This document shows positions 31,278 through 39,771 of a DNA stretch of 64,000 nucleotides, piece by piece. Origin of the DNA: a virus. Made by a program: the position numbers and the translations under genes. Under the pieces are notes generated by a model. It did no database searches. It saw only the letters and a list, made by a program, of their open reading frames with translations, and was not told the origin of the DNA. The stretch lies in IMG/VR virus record IMGVR_UViG_3300033153_009458, positions 39,091-103,090 of that record. One strand, 5' to 3'. How positions within the stretch are numbered: the first letter of the stretch is position 1; every line of letters begins with the position of its first letter.

Positions 31278-31537
31278 AAATTTGCGAAATCCATCGCATC
31301 CATACCAATATCAATCCGCCTTGCTGTTTCACCTTTATCGGCTACTAATATTTTGCTTAATTGAATATTTTTATGCACCACAAGAAATTTGCAAGGTAAA
31401 TCTAATTCTCTAAATTTTTTTGCTAAATTTTTCATGTATTGTTCAGCTTTACTAGACATCATTCGTCCAGTGTCAACTTCAACAATTAATAAAGTTCCTT
31501 CTTCAATTTCATCAAGTATTTTTGTTTTAATATTCAT
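31274..31537 (-). CDS. Array-2 member (AMDFANL tail)
   Basis: 87 residues; strand-rich start (ILDEIEEGTLLIVEVDTGR), helix (MKNLAKKFRELDLP), then a strand and GMDAMDFANL. Body differs from its neighbours but the tail is kept. Confidence 0.7.
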   Translation of the reverse strand: MNIKTKILDEIEEGTLLIVEVDTGRMMSSKAEQYMKNLAKKFRELDLPCKFLVVHKNIQLSKILVADKGETARRIDIGMDAMDFANL

Positions 31538-31540
31538 TAT

Positions 31541-31861
31541 TTACTCTTCCATTAAATCTTGAGCTACCTGTAATAAATCCACTCTCGGTTTGAAAAAATT
31601 CTTTTTAGCTTCTTCTAATGCTTTTTCAATTTTTTCTTTGAATATTTTTGGATCTCTCTCATCTTCATCAACTACAATTAATTCTTGAAATTCTGTACCG
31701 TCTGAATCACTATAACTAAAAAAACATTGGACAGTATCATTGTACCCGTTCATCAACATCAACGGTGTTAAAAAATAAAATTCTTTACAAGCATTCTCTA
31801 ATAATTCCCATGTATCCATATTCATAAACGGATCGACAGTCATTTTATCGTGTTCATTCAT
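31541..31861 (-). CDS. Array-2 paralog (AQDLMEE tail)
   Basis: 106 residues; helix (WELLENACKEFYFLTP), strands (VQCFFSYSDSDG, ELIVVDEDE), helix, then LLQVAQDLMEE. A TAATG start overlap links it to the gene upstream. Confidence 0.7.
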   Translation of the reverse strand: MNEHDKMTVDPFMNMDTWELLENACKEFYFLTPLMLMNGYNDTVQCFFSYSDSDGTEFQELIVVDEDERDPKIFKEKIEKALEEAKKNFFKPRVDLLQVAQDLMEE

Positions 31862-32130
31862 TACATCTCCATAAATGCTTTACCTAATTGTTCAGCTACC
31901 TTTTTTCGAACTTTCCGAATAATCAATTCTATTGTTACTTTTCGATCAGCTTCGATTGTTATAAAATCACACATACCGTTACCAAAGCCACTTTCATACA
32001 TATAAAAATAACAACAATAACCTTTACTTGGACTATATGTCCTGTATAAAGGAGTAAAATTTTTTAATACTTTTCCAACTTGTTCAAAAACATCAAAATT
32101 GTGTAATTGCAAACTTGTATATTTTTTCAT
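31861..32130 (-). CDS. Array-2 paralog (GKAFMEM tail)
   Basis: 89 residues; helix (FDVFEQVGKVLKNF), strands (CCYFYMYESG, CDFITIEADRK), helix (LIIRKVRKKV), then AEQLGKAFMEM. Confidence 0.75.
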   Translation of the reverse strand: MKKYTSLQLHNFDVFEQVGKVLKNFTPLYRTYSPSKGYCCYFYMYESGFGNGMCDFITIEADRKVTIELIIRKVRKKVAEQLGKAFMEM

Positions 32131-32420
32131 AACTCAATAAACTCATCAGCAATAGCCAAAAGTAAAGATTTTTTAGCCATTTTGATTATTTCTTTTTCTT
32201 TGTATAATCTTTTAACAGATAATTTCATTTGCATTTCGACTTGGTTTTCATTATGAACAAAATAAATATAATCACCATCAAGAAGTCTAGGACCAATCCC
32301 ACCTTTAGCAAGCACTGGATGCATGTTTAATTTTGGTAAACATTCGTACACCAGTGCTCTATTTTTCTTTACAATTTTTCTGTATTTCTGATGAGACTGC
32401 CTACGACTTGCTTGTTTCAT
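32127..32420 (-). CDS. Array-2 paralog (ADEFIEL tail)
   Basis: 97 residues from ATG 32420, two bases after the uvsX stop (a longer frame begins inside uvsX). Basic helix (MKQASRRQSHQKYRKIVKKN), strands (YIYFVHNENQVEMQMKL), helix, then LLLAIADEFIEL. First array gene behind uvsX. Confidence 0.75.
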   Translation of the reverse strand: MKQASRRQSHQKYRKIVKKNRALVYECLPKLNMHPVLAKGGIGPRLLDGDYIYFVHNENQVEMQMKLSVKRLYKEKEIIKMAKKSLLLAIADEFIEL

Positions 32421-32421
32421 T

Positions 32422-33591
32422 TCAATCAGAAATTTCGTCTTCTTCTGATTCTTGAATTCGTGCCTGAACGTCATCTTTTATCTCTTTAATATCACTGTCA
32501 TCAAAAATACCATCCGTTGCTGGTTGGTACATAAATAAATTTTTAATATCTTTTTCAAAACCACATTTAAACATTTCATCCCAAATGTGAGGATTAGCGG
32601 AACTAAAATCGGATTCTCTTTTACCTGTGACCCAACCTTTATTTTCTGGTTTTGGTAATTTTTTCTTTTCATCTTCTTTCGAATACGGAACAAATGTTTG
32701 TGCATCTGAAGAATTTTTATACGCTCGCCAACCCTTCTTTGGTGTAATAATATATCCAAGATGCTCACCTAAATCGTACAATCCTGAATATTTACTAAGC
32801 CCGTGAGTGTAATTAATCACTAAACGCACGACCATTTTTTCCTTAGCAAATCTATTTTTATAAGACATACATCTAGCACCAGAACCAATAATGGCTGATG
32901 ATTCTTCTTCTTTAGATTTCGTCATAGTAATAATGATACTTGAATTATACTCTATTCCTTTCCCACCCGCAACAACTTCTTTACTAAAAGTATCTAAAGT
33001 TGAATATGTGTGATTTACCGCAATAACTGGAACATTTGATTTCATCGCTGGCATAATTAGTGTACGGAAAAGAGCTTTAATTTCTTTTGCTCTAGTCATA
33101 TCAGTGATATCTTTTCCTTCTCTAGTATCTGCATATTCTTTACTAGAAACTAAATTTCCGATTGAATCAATCACAATCAAAACTTTATCTTTTTTGGTTA
33201 CTGACTCAAGGAAAACAACAATATCTGTTTTCAGATCGGATACTTTTTCAACTGGAATATGTATGAATAATTCTGGATCGATACCTCTTGTTATTAATGC
33301 ATCAGCGTCACCGGCACCACCTTCTGTATCGTAATAGAATATGGTGTATCCCTTGGCTTGCGCTTGTTTCATACACTCGATTGCAAGATACGTTTTACCA
33401 ACTGAAGGCGGACCAGCAAATTGCATTACTCGACCGGTCGGAAACCCTTTGTTTATATCAGAAGATATAAGGGCGTTAAGAGCTAGATTCCCGGTGGAAA
33501 TCCATTCTCGAATAGGGTATTTGTCTTCTTTTAAGACAAATGCGTATTTGTTTGTTGTTTGTTTTAAATATTTTTTAGCTATATCTGACAT
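32422..33591 (-). CDS. uvsX: UvsX recombinase (RecA/Rad51 family)
   Basis: 389 residues (T4: 391). Walker A GPPSVGKTY near residue 60, Walker B VLIVIDSI near 140, and the L2-region AVNHTYST near 195. It coats single-stranded DNA and drives strand exchange in recombination-dependent replication. TAGGAGAAATA precedes ATG; promoter at 33622-33650. The array-2 genes follow in the same transcript, so they are probably co-expressed with recombination genes. Confidence 0.95.
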   Translation of the reverse strand: MSDIAKKYLKQTTNKYAFVLKEDKYPIREWISTGNLALNALISSDINKGFPTGRVMQFAGPPSVGKTYLAIECMKQAQAKGYTIFYYDTEGGAGDADALITRGIDPELFIHIPVEKVSDLKTDIVVFLESVTKKDKVLIVIDSIGNLVSSKEYADTREGKDITDMTRAKEIKALFRTLIMPAMKSNVPVIAVNHTYSTLDTFSKEVVAGGKGIEYNSSIIITMTKSKEEESSAIIGSGARCMSYKNRFAKEKMVVRLVINYTHGLSKYSGLYDLGEHLGYIITPKKGWRAYKNSSDAQTFVPYSKEDEKKKLPKPENKGWVTGKRESDFSSANPHIWDEMFKCGFEKDIKNLFMYQPATDGIFDDSDIKEIKDDVQARIQESEEDEISD

Positions 33592-33621
33592 TATTTCTCC
33601 TAAATTAATATATTATTATTA

Positions 33622-33650
33622 ATTATACAGAAAAATATGTCTTAAGTCAA
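33622..33650 (-). promoter_or_regulatory. Sigma70-type promoter for uvsX and array 2
   Basis: TTGACT, 17-base spacer, TATAAT, 31 bases before uvsX. Confidence 0.8.
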
Positions 33651-33663
33651 CTAAAAGGAAAGA

Positions 33664-33688
33664 AAGTGGCAAAAGGGGATTGCCACTT
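33664..33688 (-). terminator. Intrinsic terminator
   Basis: AAGTGGCAA/TTGCCACTT, a perfect nine-pair hairpin with loop TCCCCTT read on the minus strand and followed by TCTTTCCTTTT. It ends the structural gene at 33701 just before the uvsX promoter. Confidence 0.8.
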
Positions 33689-33700
33689 CATAAGGTGTGT

Positions 33701-34297
33701 TTAATCCCAAATTTCAGAAATCATTCCAGCCCAAACAATCTCTTGTACATCTATAAAATCAAAGATCCGTTTGTCTTCCATTCCTCTTGGCGGATCGTGT
33801 ACAAGAATTTGTTTACCTGTAATTCTCCACCAATCTGAATTTCCATCTATCAATGTAACACCTAATCCTACAGTATCAATTGTAATTGTAAATCCTGTAT
33901 TTATATCTATAGCATCAGGTGCTCGGCCAGTATTTACTTGTGTTATGACTAAAGTAGGTGGTACAGTGTCTATAGATGTGAATATTCCCGCTAAACCATC
34001 AATAGCTATTTCTAAAGCAGCTGCAACTTCATCATCTGTATCATCTGTTGTTAAAGTAACAGGAACATATGTTACAATTTCTTTTACATCAGGTTGATTT
34101 CCGCCGCCAGCACAATCCATCCAAACACAATATAAAGTATCTGCATTTTCTCGCCATAGGTAAAAATAAGTTCCATCAAGACTACTAGATACGTTTGCAA
34201 CACACACAACATCAGTAATTTGTGCGGCTGGTGTAGCAATGAATTTGGTTATTGTTTCAACTAAAATGGTTTTATATCCTTGTATTTTAACGTACAT
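33701..34297 (-). CDS. Virion-type repeat-domain protein, copy B
   Basis: 198 residues. Starts MYVKIQGYKTILVETITKF and ends WWRITGKQ...PPRGMEDKRIFDF...MISEIWD; both ends match the neighbour at 34321, so they are tandem duplicates. The middle has the phage repeat domain (SLDGTYFYLWRENADTLYCVW, TLVITQVNTGRAPDAID) also seen three times in the gene at 44244. Probably a decoration or fiber protein. Confidence 0.65.
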   Translation of the reverse strand: MYVKIQGYKTILVETITKFIATPAAQITDVVCVANVSSSLDGTYFYLWRENADTLYCVWMDCAGGGNQPDVKEIVTYVPVTLTTDDTDDEVAAALEIAIDGLAGIFTSIDTVPPTLVITQVNTGRAPDAIDINTGFTITIDTVGLGVTLIDGNSDWWRITGKQILVHDPPRGMEDKRIFDFIDVQEIVWAGMISEIWD

Positions 34298-34320
34298 TGT
34301 TATCCTTTAAAATTATCTTA

Positions 34321-34929
34321 TTAATCCCACATTTCAGAAATCATTCCGGTCCAAACGATTTCTTCTACATCTACAAAGTCGAAAAGTCGTTTATCTTCCA
34401 TTCCTCTTGGTGGATTATGATCAACAATCATTTTACCTGTAATTCTCCACCACACTGAATCAGTACCCGATAAAGTAGCACCAACACCTTCTGTAGTAGT
34501 TACCATTGTAAATCCAGTATTAAAATCAATAGGACTGCTACCCCTTCCATTTGCTTGATATGTTACTGTTACAGGTACGACACCACCACCACTATTAGCC
34601 GCCGAATAAGGTGTACCAGCAATACCATTTAAAGTTGTAACAATAGCATCTGATACATCTTGAGCTGCATCACCACTCGAAATATCAATAGATTCATAAG
34701 ATGTGAACAATTCATTTAGAACAGGTTGATTTCCGCCAACATCTACATTGACCCAAAGACAATAGAATTCTTTATTATTTTCAGACCACATATAGAAATA
34801 TTTACCATCTAAATTTCCACCAACATCTGCAATAGGTGTTATAGTGTCAACCTGTGCACCGGGTGTTGCATCAAATTTAGTCATCGTATCAACTAAAATC
34901 GTTTTGTATCCTTGAATTTTTACGTACAT
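34321..34929 (-). CDS. Virion-type repeat-domain protein, copy A
   Basis: 202 residues; tandem paralog of the gene at 33701 (same ends). NLDGKYFYMWSENNKEFYCLWVN is one copy of the G-x-Y-F...Y-x-V-W domain. Behind a CATAAATA late-type promoter (34963-34970). It is a structural-type gene between uvsX and 46, an unusual place. Confidence 0.65.
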   Translation of the reverse strand: MYVKIQGYKTILVDTMTKFDATPGAQVDTITPIADVGGNLDGKYFYMWSENNKEFYCLWVNVDVGGNQPVLNELFTSYESIDISSGDAAQDVSDAIVTTLNGIAGTPYSAANSGGGVVPVTVTYQANGRGSSPIDFNTGFTMVTTTEGVGATLSGTDSVWWRITGKMIVDHNPPRGMEDKRLFDFVDVEEIVWTGMISEMWD

Positions 34930-34962
34930 AATTTTACCTAATTATTTTAAAAGTCTTTCAGT

Positions 34963-34970
34963 TATTTATG
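34963..34970 (-). promoter_or_regulatory. Late-type promoter (CATAAATA)
   Basis: One mismatch from TATAAATA, 33 bases before the gene at 34929, inside the end of gene 46. Confidence 0.55.
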
Positions 34971-34971
34971 T

Positions 34972-36684
34972 TTATTCTTTAATTTCGTTTAATTGAGAAA
35001 ATCCACGTTCAATAGATGCTTCAAACACCCGATCTATTTTATCTGGATCGATTGCTGTACTATGTGAAATGGTAATAACCTCAATATTACTGTTTTCAGC
35101 TAAATCTTTAAGGATTTCGTACAGGACGTTTTCACCATCGGGATCTAAACCAGACGCAAATTCGTCAATAACCAGAACATTTGTTTTTGCTTTTGAATGT
35201 TTGATTTTACAAAAATCCAGAAACGTGAACAGCAAAGCTGTATCAATCCGTTTCTTTTCACCTTCTGAAAAATTAAAATAAGAAAATTTTTCTTTAAATT
35301 TTGTATTAATCTTAATATCGAAATCTGATGTCAACTCAAGTTCTAAATTAATTGCAAATTTCTGAAGGTACGTATTCAAGATTTTGTTGATCAAAGGCAG
35401 ATACTTTTTAATAATATGCGCTCGGATTCCTTCATCTTTTAATAACATTCCGATAGCCTGTGAATATTTTAAAGTCTCTAAATTTTCACCTTTTTTATCT
35501 CTAACAGCTGTCAATTTTTGTTGATGTAGTTTGTAATTACTCTCATCAATTTTAATATCAATTTGTTTCTTGGCGTTGGTCACTTCTTTTCTTAAAATAT
35601 TTATCGAATTTTTACTAACATTGAGCTTGGTTAATATCCCTTCACGATTTGATATTAATTGTGATAAACGATCCATCTCTTTTTGTACAAGGTGTTGATC
35701 GTCTTTCAATTCTCCAAGTGATTTAACGAAATTATTAATTTGTTCTTTTGTGTTGAGTATTCCCGGATCGTCGATTAACTCAATTACTTTCGGGCATCCT
35801 TCACATTTATCTTCCATAAAAGCAATTTTACTTTCAAATACAACGACATCCTTTTCTAGATCTGAAAGTATAGATCGCATCCCATCGATCTCTGATTGCT
35901 TTAATTTCATTGAATTTTTTTGTTCGCTTAGATCTTTATCACACTGGCTTAACATGCCTAAACCAGTCTTGAATTTTTGAACTTTATCTTTGTGCTTTGT
36001 TATTTGATCTTCTTTCTCTTGAATTTCGGTCTTTGATTTTGTTTCTAATTCTTCTTTAATTCGTTTTAATTTATCGAGATTTTCTTCTTCTTGCTTAATA
36101 AGCATTTGAAATTTTTTCTCTTCACTATCTAACAAGCTCAAATCAGTGTCCAACTCACGGATTTTTTCTTTATTCAGATCACGCAACACGGATAACTGAC
36201 TCAACTCAAATAAATTTTCAATTAGTTCTCGCTTACTGGCTTTCGGTAAACTCACAAATGATGAATGTCGAGTCAATGACTTAACACTTATTTGTTGAAA
36301 AATATCTTCGTTGAATCCCATGATATCTTCCAGCATTGATTGATAATCGTAAAAAGTTGAAGACTGATTAATCAGCGTACCGTCACGATAAATTTCAAAA
36401 TTCTTTGGTGATATGCTTCTGATTACTTTAAAATTGGTCCGGCCAATGGAAAAGGTTAGTGAAACCTCTAGATCACTTTTGTTAATATTATTAACGAGTG
36501 TATCCAATTTGGCTTTACGGTAGGGTTTGCCGAATAAACAGAAGTAAAGGGCATCCAATACTGTTGATTTACCTTTTCCATTTGGACCGGTTATGCGTGT
36601 GATATTTCCTGGACTAAAAATATATTCGTGTGGCGAATTTCCGTAACTCAGAAAATTTCTCCACGTTAATTTTTTAAATACAAT
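34972..36684 (-). CDS. 46: Recombination nuclease ATPase subunit (gp46, SbcC/Rad50-like)
   Basis: 570 residues (T4: 560). Walker A GPNGKGKST near residue 32, a long coiled coil with a zinc-hook CEGC, and a C-terminal ABC signature NFSEGEKKR with Walker B VLVIDEFASGLD. With gp47 it resects DNA ends. No ATG exists for the complete protein: the first in-frame ATG (36558) is behind Walker A. The frame opens after the HNH stop with AAGGAG and then ATA ATT GTA TTT AAA, so ATT (36684) or ATA (36687) must start it. See finding. Confidence 0.9.
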   Translation of the reverse strand: MVFKKLTWRNFLSYGNSPHEYIFSPGNITRITGPNGKGKSTVLDALYFCLFGKPYRKAKLDTLVNNINKSDLEVSLTFSIGRTNFKVIRSISPKNFEIYRDGTLINQSSTFYDYQSMLEDIMGFNEDIFQQISVKSLTRHSSFVSLPKASKRELIENLFELSQLSVLRDLNKEKIRELDTDLSLLDSEEKKFQMLIKQEEENLDKLKRIKEELETKSKTEIQEKEDQITKHKDKVQKFKTGLGMLSQCDKDLSEQKNSMKLKQSEIDGMRSILSDLEKDVVVFESKIAFMEDKCEGCPKVIELIDDPGILNTKEQINNFVKSLGELKDDQHLVQKEMDRLSQLISNREGILTKLNVSKNSINILRKEVTNAKKQIDIKIDESNYKLHQQKLTAVRDKKGENLETLKYSQAIGMLLKDEGIRAHIIKKYLPLINKILNTYLQKFAINLELELTSDFDIKINTKFKEKFSYFNFSEGEKKRIDTALLFTFLDFCKIKHSKAKTNVLVIDEFASGLDPDGENVLYEILKDLAENSNIEVITISHSTAIDPDKIDRVFEASIERGFSQLNEIKE

Positions 36685-36688
36685 TATT

Positions 36689-37483
36689 TTATTTCTCCTT
36701 GCAATTTAAATTATGATATCTTTCAAAATTGTTTATTCCTATTGCTTTTTTACAATAAGGGCATTGTTTTTTAATATATTTTAATCCTAATTTTGCTTTG
36801 GACACACTTTCAGAAATTTTTTGTTTATGTGCATCTGTCAATTTAATACCTTTTTTGCTTTTGCTAATATTTTTTTTATGTTCAGGACTTTTTACTTTAC
36901 CTTTAGCCGATTTGCTCATTTTTATTTTTGTTTCTTCAGAATGTTTTTTACCTAACATATTTTTGTTACCTAATTTCGATAAACTGACATTTTTATTCCA
37001 TTTTTCTGTATGAAAAATATTTTTGTGTGCATTACCAATTTTATCTTTAGTTTCTTTAGAAAAAATTCTTCCTAATGCTTTTTTCTTTATTTTATCTTTT
37101 GTTTCATTTGAATGAACATAACCACTTCTAGTTATTACCGCTTTTTTAATTATATCAGGATGTCTTAAATAAGTCAAATCACGTTGTTTTGCTATATTAG
37201 ACATTTTTATTTTTGTTTCTTCAGAATGTTTTTTACCTAACATAGAAGGTGTTTTATATGTCCTATTTTTTATAATTTGTTTTAATATTTCTTCTTTACC
37301 TATTTGACCAGATAGTGCTTTCCAAGCAAGTTTATCTTGCCAGCGATCATATTCTTCGTACAAATATAAATGCACAGCTGCGTGTCCTGATATTGTTAAA
37401 TAAACAAGATTTGATGGATCGTCGGTACCACCTAAATGCTTAGGAATAATATGGTGTTTGTGTTTATAGATAACATTTATCAT
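36689..37483 (-). CDS. HNH homing-type endonuclease with NUMOD3 repeats
   Basis: 264 residues. HNH core HKHHIIPKHLGGTDDPSNLV at residues 8-27; two NUMOD3-type DNA-binding repeats (MLGKKHSEETKIKMS) and related K-rich repeats, then a CPYC finger. Own late promoter (37510-37517) and GGAG. Lies between gp47 and gp46; it seems to have taken over the start codon of 46. The gene at 59629 is a shorter relative. Confidence 0.88.
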   Translation of the reverse strand: MINVIYKHKHHIIPKHLGGTDDPSNLVYLTISGHAAVHLYLYEEYDRWQDKLAWKALSGQIGKEEILKQIIKNRTYKTPSMLGKKHSEETKIKMSNIAKQRDLTYLRHPDIIKKAVITRSGYVHSNETKDKIKKKALGRIFSKETKDKIGNAHKNIFHTEKWNKNVSLSKLGNKNMLGKKHSEETKIKMSKSAKGKVKSPEHKKNISKSKKGIKLTDAHKQKISESVSKAKLGLKYIKKQCPYCKKAIGINNFERYHNLNCKEK

Positions 37484-37509
37484 TAATGTTTCTCCAATAA
37501 TTATAATAG

Positions 37510-37517
37510 TATTTATA
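37510..37517 (-). promoter_or_regulatory. Late promoter TATAAATA for the HNH gene
   Basis: Exact match, 27 bases before the HNH start. The sequence is partly palindromic, so a plus-strand match also exists at 37514-37521, but no late gene follows there. Confidence 0.7.
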
Positions 37518-37535
37518 AATATTGAATTTTCTTAC

Positions 37536-38645
37536 TTATGGGATTCCTTTTTCCTTACTGCTTTTAATTAATTCTTCCATCATTGACTTAATAATCACTG
37601 GATCAATACCATCTTGAAAAGTAGCCGTAGTTAAAAAATTTATTATTATATCTGATAATTCTAATCCTTTTTGAATGTCTTGCTCTAATTGATCTTCGTC
37701 AATCTCTTCAATAAATCCACTTTCATCAAGAATATCAACCCTGTCGTACGAATTTTCAGTGATTGTCTCAAATGTATGGCTTAATAATCCTTGATCTTTA
37801 CTCTTTAATACTATAAATTTTACATAGTTTGACTCACATATGTCAATAGCTTCTGGTAATGAAATATTTTGCGTCTTCGAATTGAAGCCAGAACACGATA
37901 ATTTTAGTTGCCCATTTTCTTCATAAAATAATTTAATATGTTTTGGACTCGTTTTGTTTTTAATGTACTTCATTTCGAGATTATCATCTAATAACCAGAA
38001 CCCTTTGCCTTGTGAAAAATCACCCCAATTATTTTGATAAGGTGCTCCGAGATACGTAAAATTGTGTCTCGATGACATAGCGTGATAGTGTCCAGAAACC
38101 ACCTTTTTATAGTCCTTAAAAAGCTCATAAGGGCTACCAGATTTCGATAACGTCTTTCCCTGCATCAAGGCACCAACAATCTCGAAATGGCCAGCTAGTA
38201 GGTCTACATCAACAGGTCGGGGTAGTTTCATCGCATCTAAATCTGTTACCCACGGAACGAACCCAATTTTGTGTGGACCTATCCTTAAAATCTTATTTTC
38301 AGCGATTGGATGGATGTATTTGTAATTTCCCATACTACTAGTCTGAAAATTACACTCGATAGTATTTTTGTAAAATGAATCGTGATTCCCTACAAGACTG
38401 TATAAATTCACTTCGTTGTCATCGAACCATTGAAAGAATTCAGTTTTTAATGTATGTAACAAGTATAAGTCTATACTGTTTCTATTGTGCACCATATCAC
38501 CGAGATGTATAACATCTTTGATCTTGTGTTTTAAAATATACGGAAAAAAATCTTTTTTAAAATAATCCATTTGCATATTAAAAACCGGTTTTGAAAAGGA
38601 CCGGCTACCAAAATGTGTATCACTGATCAGCACTATTTTATTCAT
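37536..38645 (-). CDS. 47: Recombination nuclease (gp47, SbcD/Mre11-like)
   Basis: 369 residues (T4: 339). Metallophosphoesterase motifs: SDTHFGSRS (near residue 8), GDMVHNR (near 48), VGNHD (near 83), AGHFE (near 153) and VSGHYH (near 182). It is the nuclease partner of gp46. The C-terminal ~130 residues form the partner-binding part. Confidence 0.95.
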   Translation of the reverse strand: MNKIVLISDTHFGSRSFSKPVFNMQMDYFKKDFFPYILKHKIKDVIHLGDMVHNRNSIDLYLLHTLKTEFFQWFDDNEVNLYSLVGNHDSFYKNTIECNFQTSSMGNYKYIHPIAENKILRIGPHKIGFVPWVTDLDAMKLPRPVDVDLLAGHFEIVGALMQGKTLSKSGSPYELFKDYKKVVSGHYHAMSSRHNFTYLGAPYQNNWGDFSQGKGFWLLDDNLEMKYIKNKTSPKHIKLFYEENGQLKLSCSGFNSKTQNISLPEAIDICESNYVKFIVLKSKDQGLLSHTFETITENSYDRVDILDESGFIEEIDEDQLEQDIQKGLELSDIIINFLTTATFQDGIDPVIIKSMMEELIKSSKEKGIP

Positions 38646-38657
38646 TTTATTTATTTT

Positions 38658-39122
38658 TTAATATATTAAATAATTTATAACTTTTTCAAGTATTTCTAAA
38701 GTTTCAGTGGATTTTTCTTTTTCAAAATGGGCTATCGATGTATTACATCTCATACATAACAATCCACGTATAACTATTTTGTCTTTAATATAATGATCAT
38801 GATCGACAGCAAAATCATTACCACTGCTACATTTATTTGTTCCACATATAACACATTTATAATCTTGTTTTTTTAATAAAAAATTATAATCTTCTATTGT
38901 CATGTCATATTGTTTCAAGTTTCTGATTTTATCTACTTTTTTTACTCTTTCTGCATTTTCTTTTTTCCATTTTTTAATTCGTTTAGGATGGCAAATTATA
39001 CAATTAGAACCCTTTGTAGTTTTTTCTGTTTGTCCACACCATTTACATGGTTTTCCATGATATGTTTTTAATCCTTTTTCAATAGCTTCTTGTTTATTTT
39101 TATTAAATTTTTCATTTCTCAT
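38658..39122 (-). CDS. Endonuclease-VII-type HNH homing nuclease
   Basis: 154 residues. N-terminal zinc finger CKWCGQ...CIICHP, then an Endonuclease_7 core: KCVICG near residue 85, VDHDHYIKDKIVIRGLLCMRCN near 102-123. Distinct from gp49 at 55923. Its ATG overlaps the stop of gene 55 (ATGA), so it relies on 55 for translation. Likely selfish DNA. Confidence 0.85.
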   Translation of the reverse strand: MRNEKFNKNKQEAIEKGLKTYHGKPCKWCGQTEKTTKGSNCIICHPKRIKKWKKENAERVKKVDKIRNLKQYDMTIEDYNFLLKKQDYKCVICGTNKCSSGNDFAVDHDHYIKDKIVIRGLLCMRCNTSIAHFEKEKSTETLEILEKVINYLIY

Positions 39123-39712
39123 ATTTTAATTTGATCGGTGTTAGAAGTATGGTCTATATATTCACCGTCTTTGTCACGGTTGCTTTTAACAATATTATTC
39201 CAATTTAATTTTTCAGCGTTAGTCATACTTTCTTTGACTTGCTCAAATTTGTAATCGGCGTATTTTTTCTCTTTATTCAGGAATTGTTTAAAAGCATTGA
39301 AGACAACTTGTGAAAAGTAAGCAAACGCATTATTCGATTTCGTAGGATCGAAATTGTGTGCGTACTTCACACACAAGAACAATGCATCACCTTTCATATC
39401 TTCTAGATAGGTATAGCCCATGAAATTGGGTCTTGAGCCGATATGGTTCACTAATTTCATAAAGCTTTCGGCTACATCATTAGGCATATTAGCAACAGCT
39501 TGTTTATATGCTTCATCCCGGCGAGCTTCTAATTTCTTAATGAACATAGGATCTATTTTCAATAATTCTGCTTTTCTTCCTTTATCTTGTTTTATATTGA
39601 AAATTTCTTTCGAAATAATTTTCATACCCCGAATATCATCTGTCTGTACCCATCGAACTATTTTCTTCGTGAAATCAGCGTTATTGATGTAATGTGGCCT
39701 ACGTTTTGCCAT
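39119..39712 (-). CDS. 55: Late-transcription sigma factor (gp55)
   Basis: 197 residues (T4: 185). The sigma2-like core FMGYTYLEDMKGDALFLCVKYAHNFDPTKSNNAFAYFSQVVFNAF matches gp55, shown here as FMGYTYLEDMKGDALFLC and HNFDPTKSNNAFAYFSQ. It directs host RNA polymerase to TATAAATA promoters. T4 gp55 ends in a clamp-binding peptide (SLDFLYE-type); here the end is TSNTDQIKI and no such peptide is seen. Promoter at 39741-39769. Confidence 0.9.
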   Translation of the reverse strand: MAKRRPHYINNADFTKKIVRWVQTDDIRGMKIISKEIFNIKQDKGRKAELLKIDPMFIKKLEARRDEAYKQAVANMPNDVAESFMKLVNHIGSRPNFMGYTYLEDMKGDALFLCVKYAHNFDPTKSNNAFAYFSQVVFNAFKQFLNKEKKYADYKFEQVKESMTNAEKLNWNNIVKSNRDKDGEYIDHTSNTDQIKI

Positions 39713-39740
39713 AGTTCTCCAAAAGTGTTGTCATACAATT

Positions 39741-39769
39741 ATTATACCAACAAATAGCACACAAGTCAA
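39741..39769 (-). promoter_or_regulatory. Sigma70-type promoter for gene 55
   Basis: TTGACT, 17-base spacer, TATAAT, 28 bases before the ATG at 39712. Confidence 0.8.
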
Positions 39770-39771
39770 CT

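Noticed and set aside
29237-32420. Array-2 tails as T4-type clamp-binding peptides (SLDFLYE)
   Set aside because: The resemblance (D-F-h-E-h) is real but weak, and the polymerase and gp55 of this phage do not carry the peptide, so there is no internal reference.
38658-39122. Second copy of gp49
   Set aside because: It has the Endonuclease_7 core, but a different N-terminal zinc finger, no gp49 C-terminal region and the overlap with 55 typical of an inserted homing gene.
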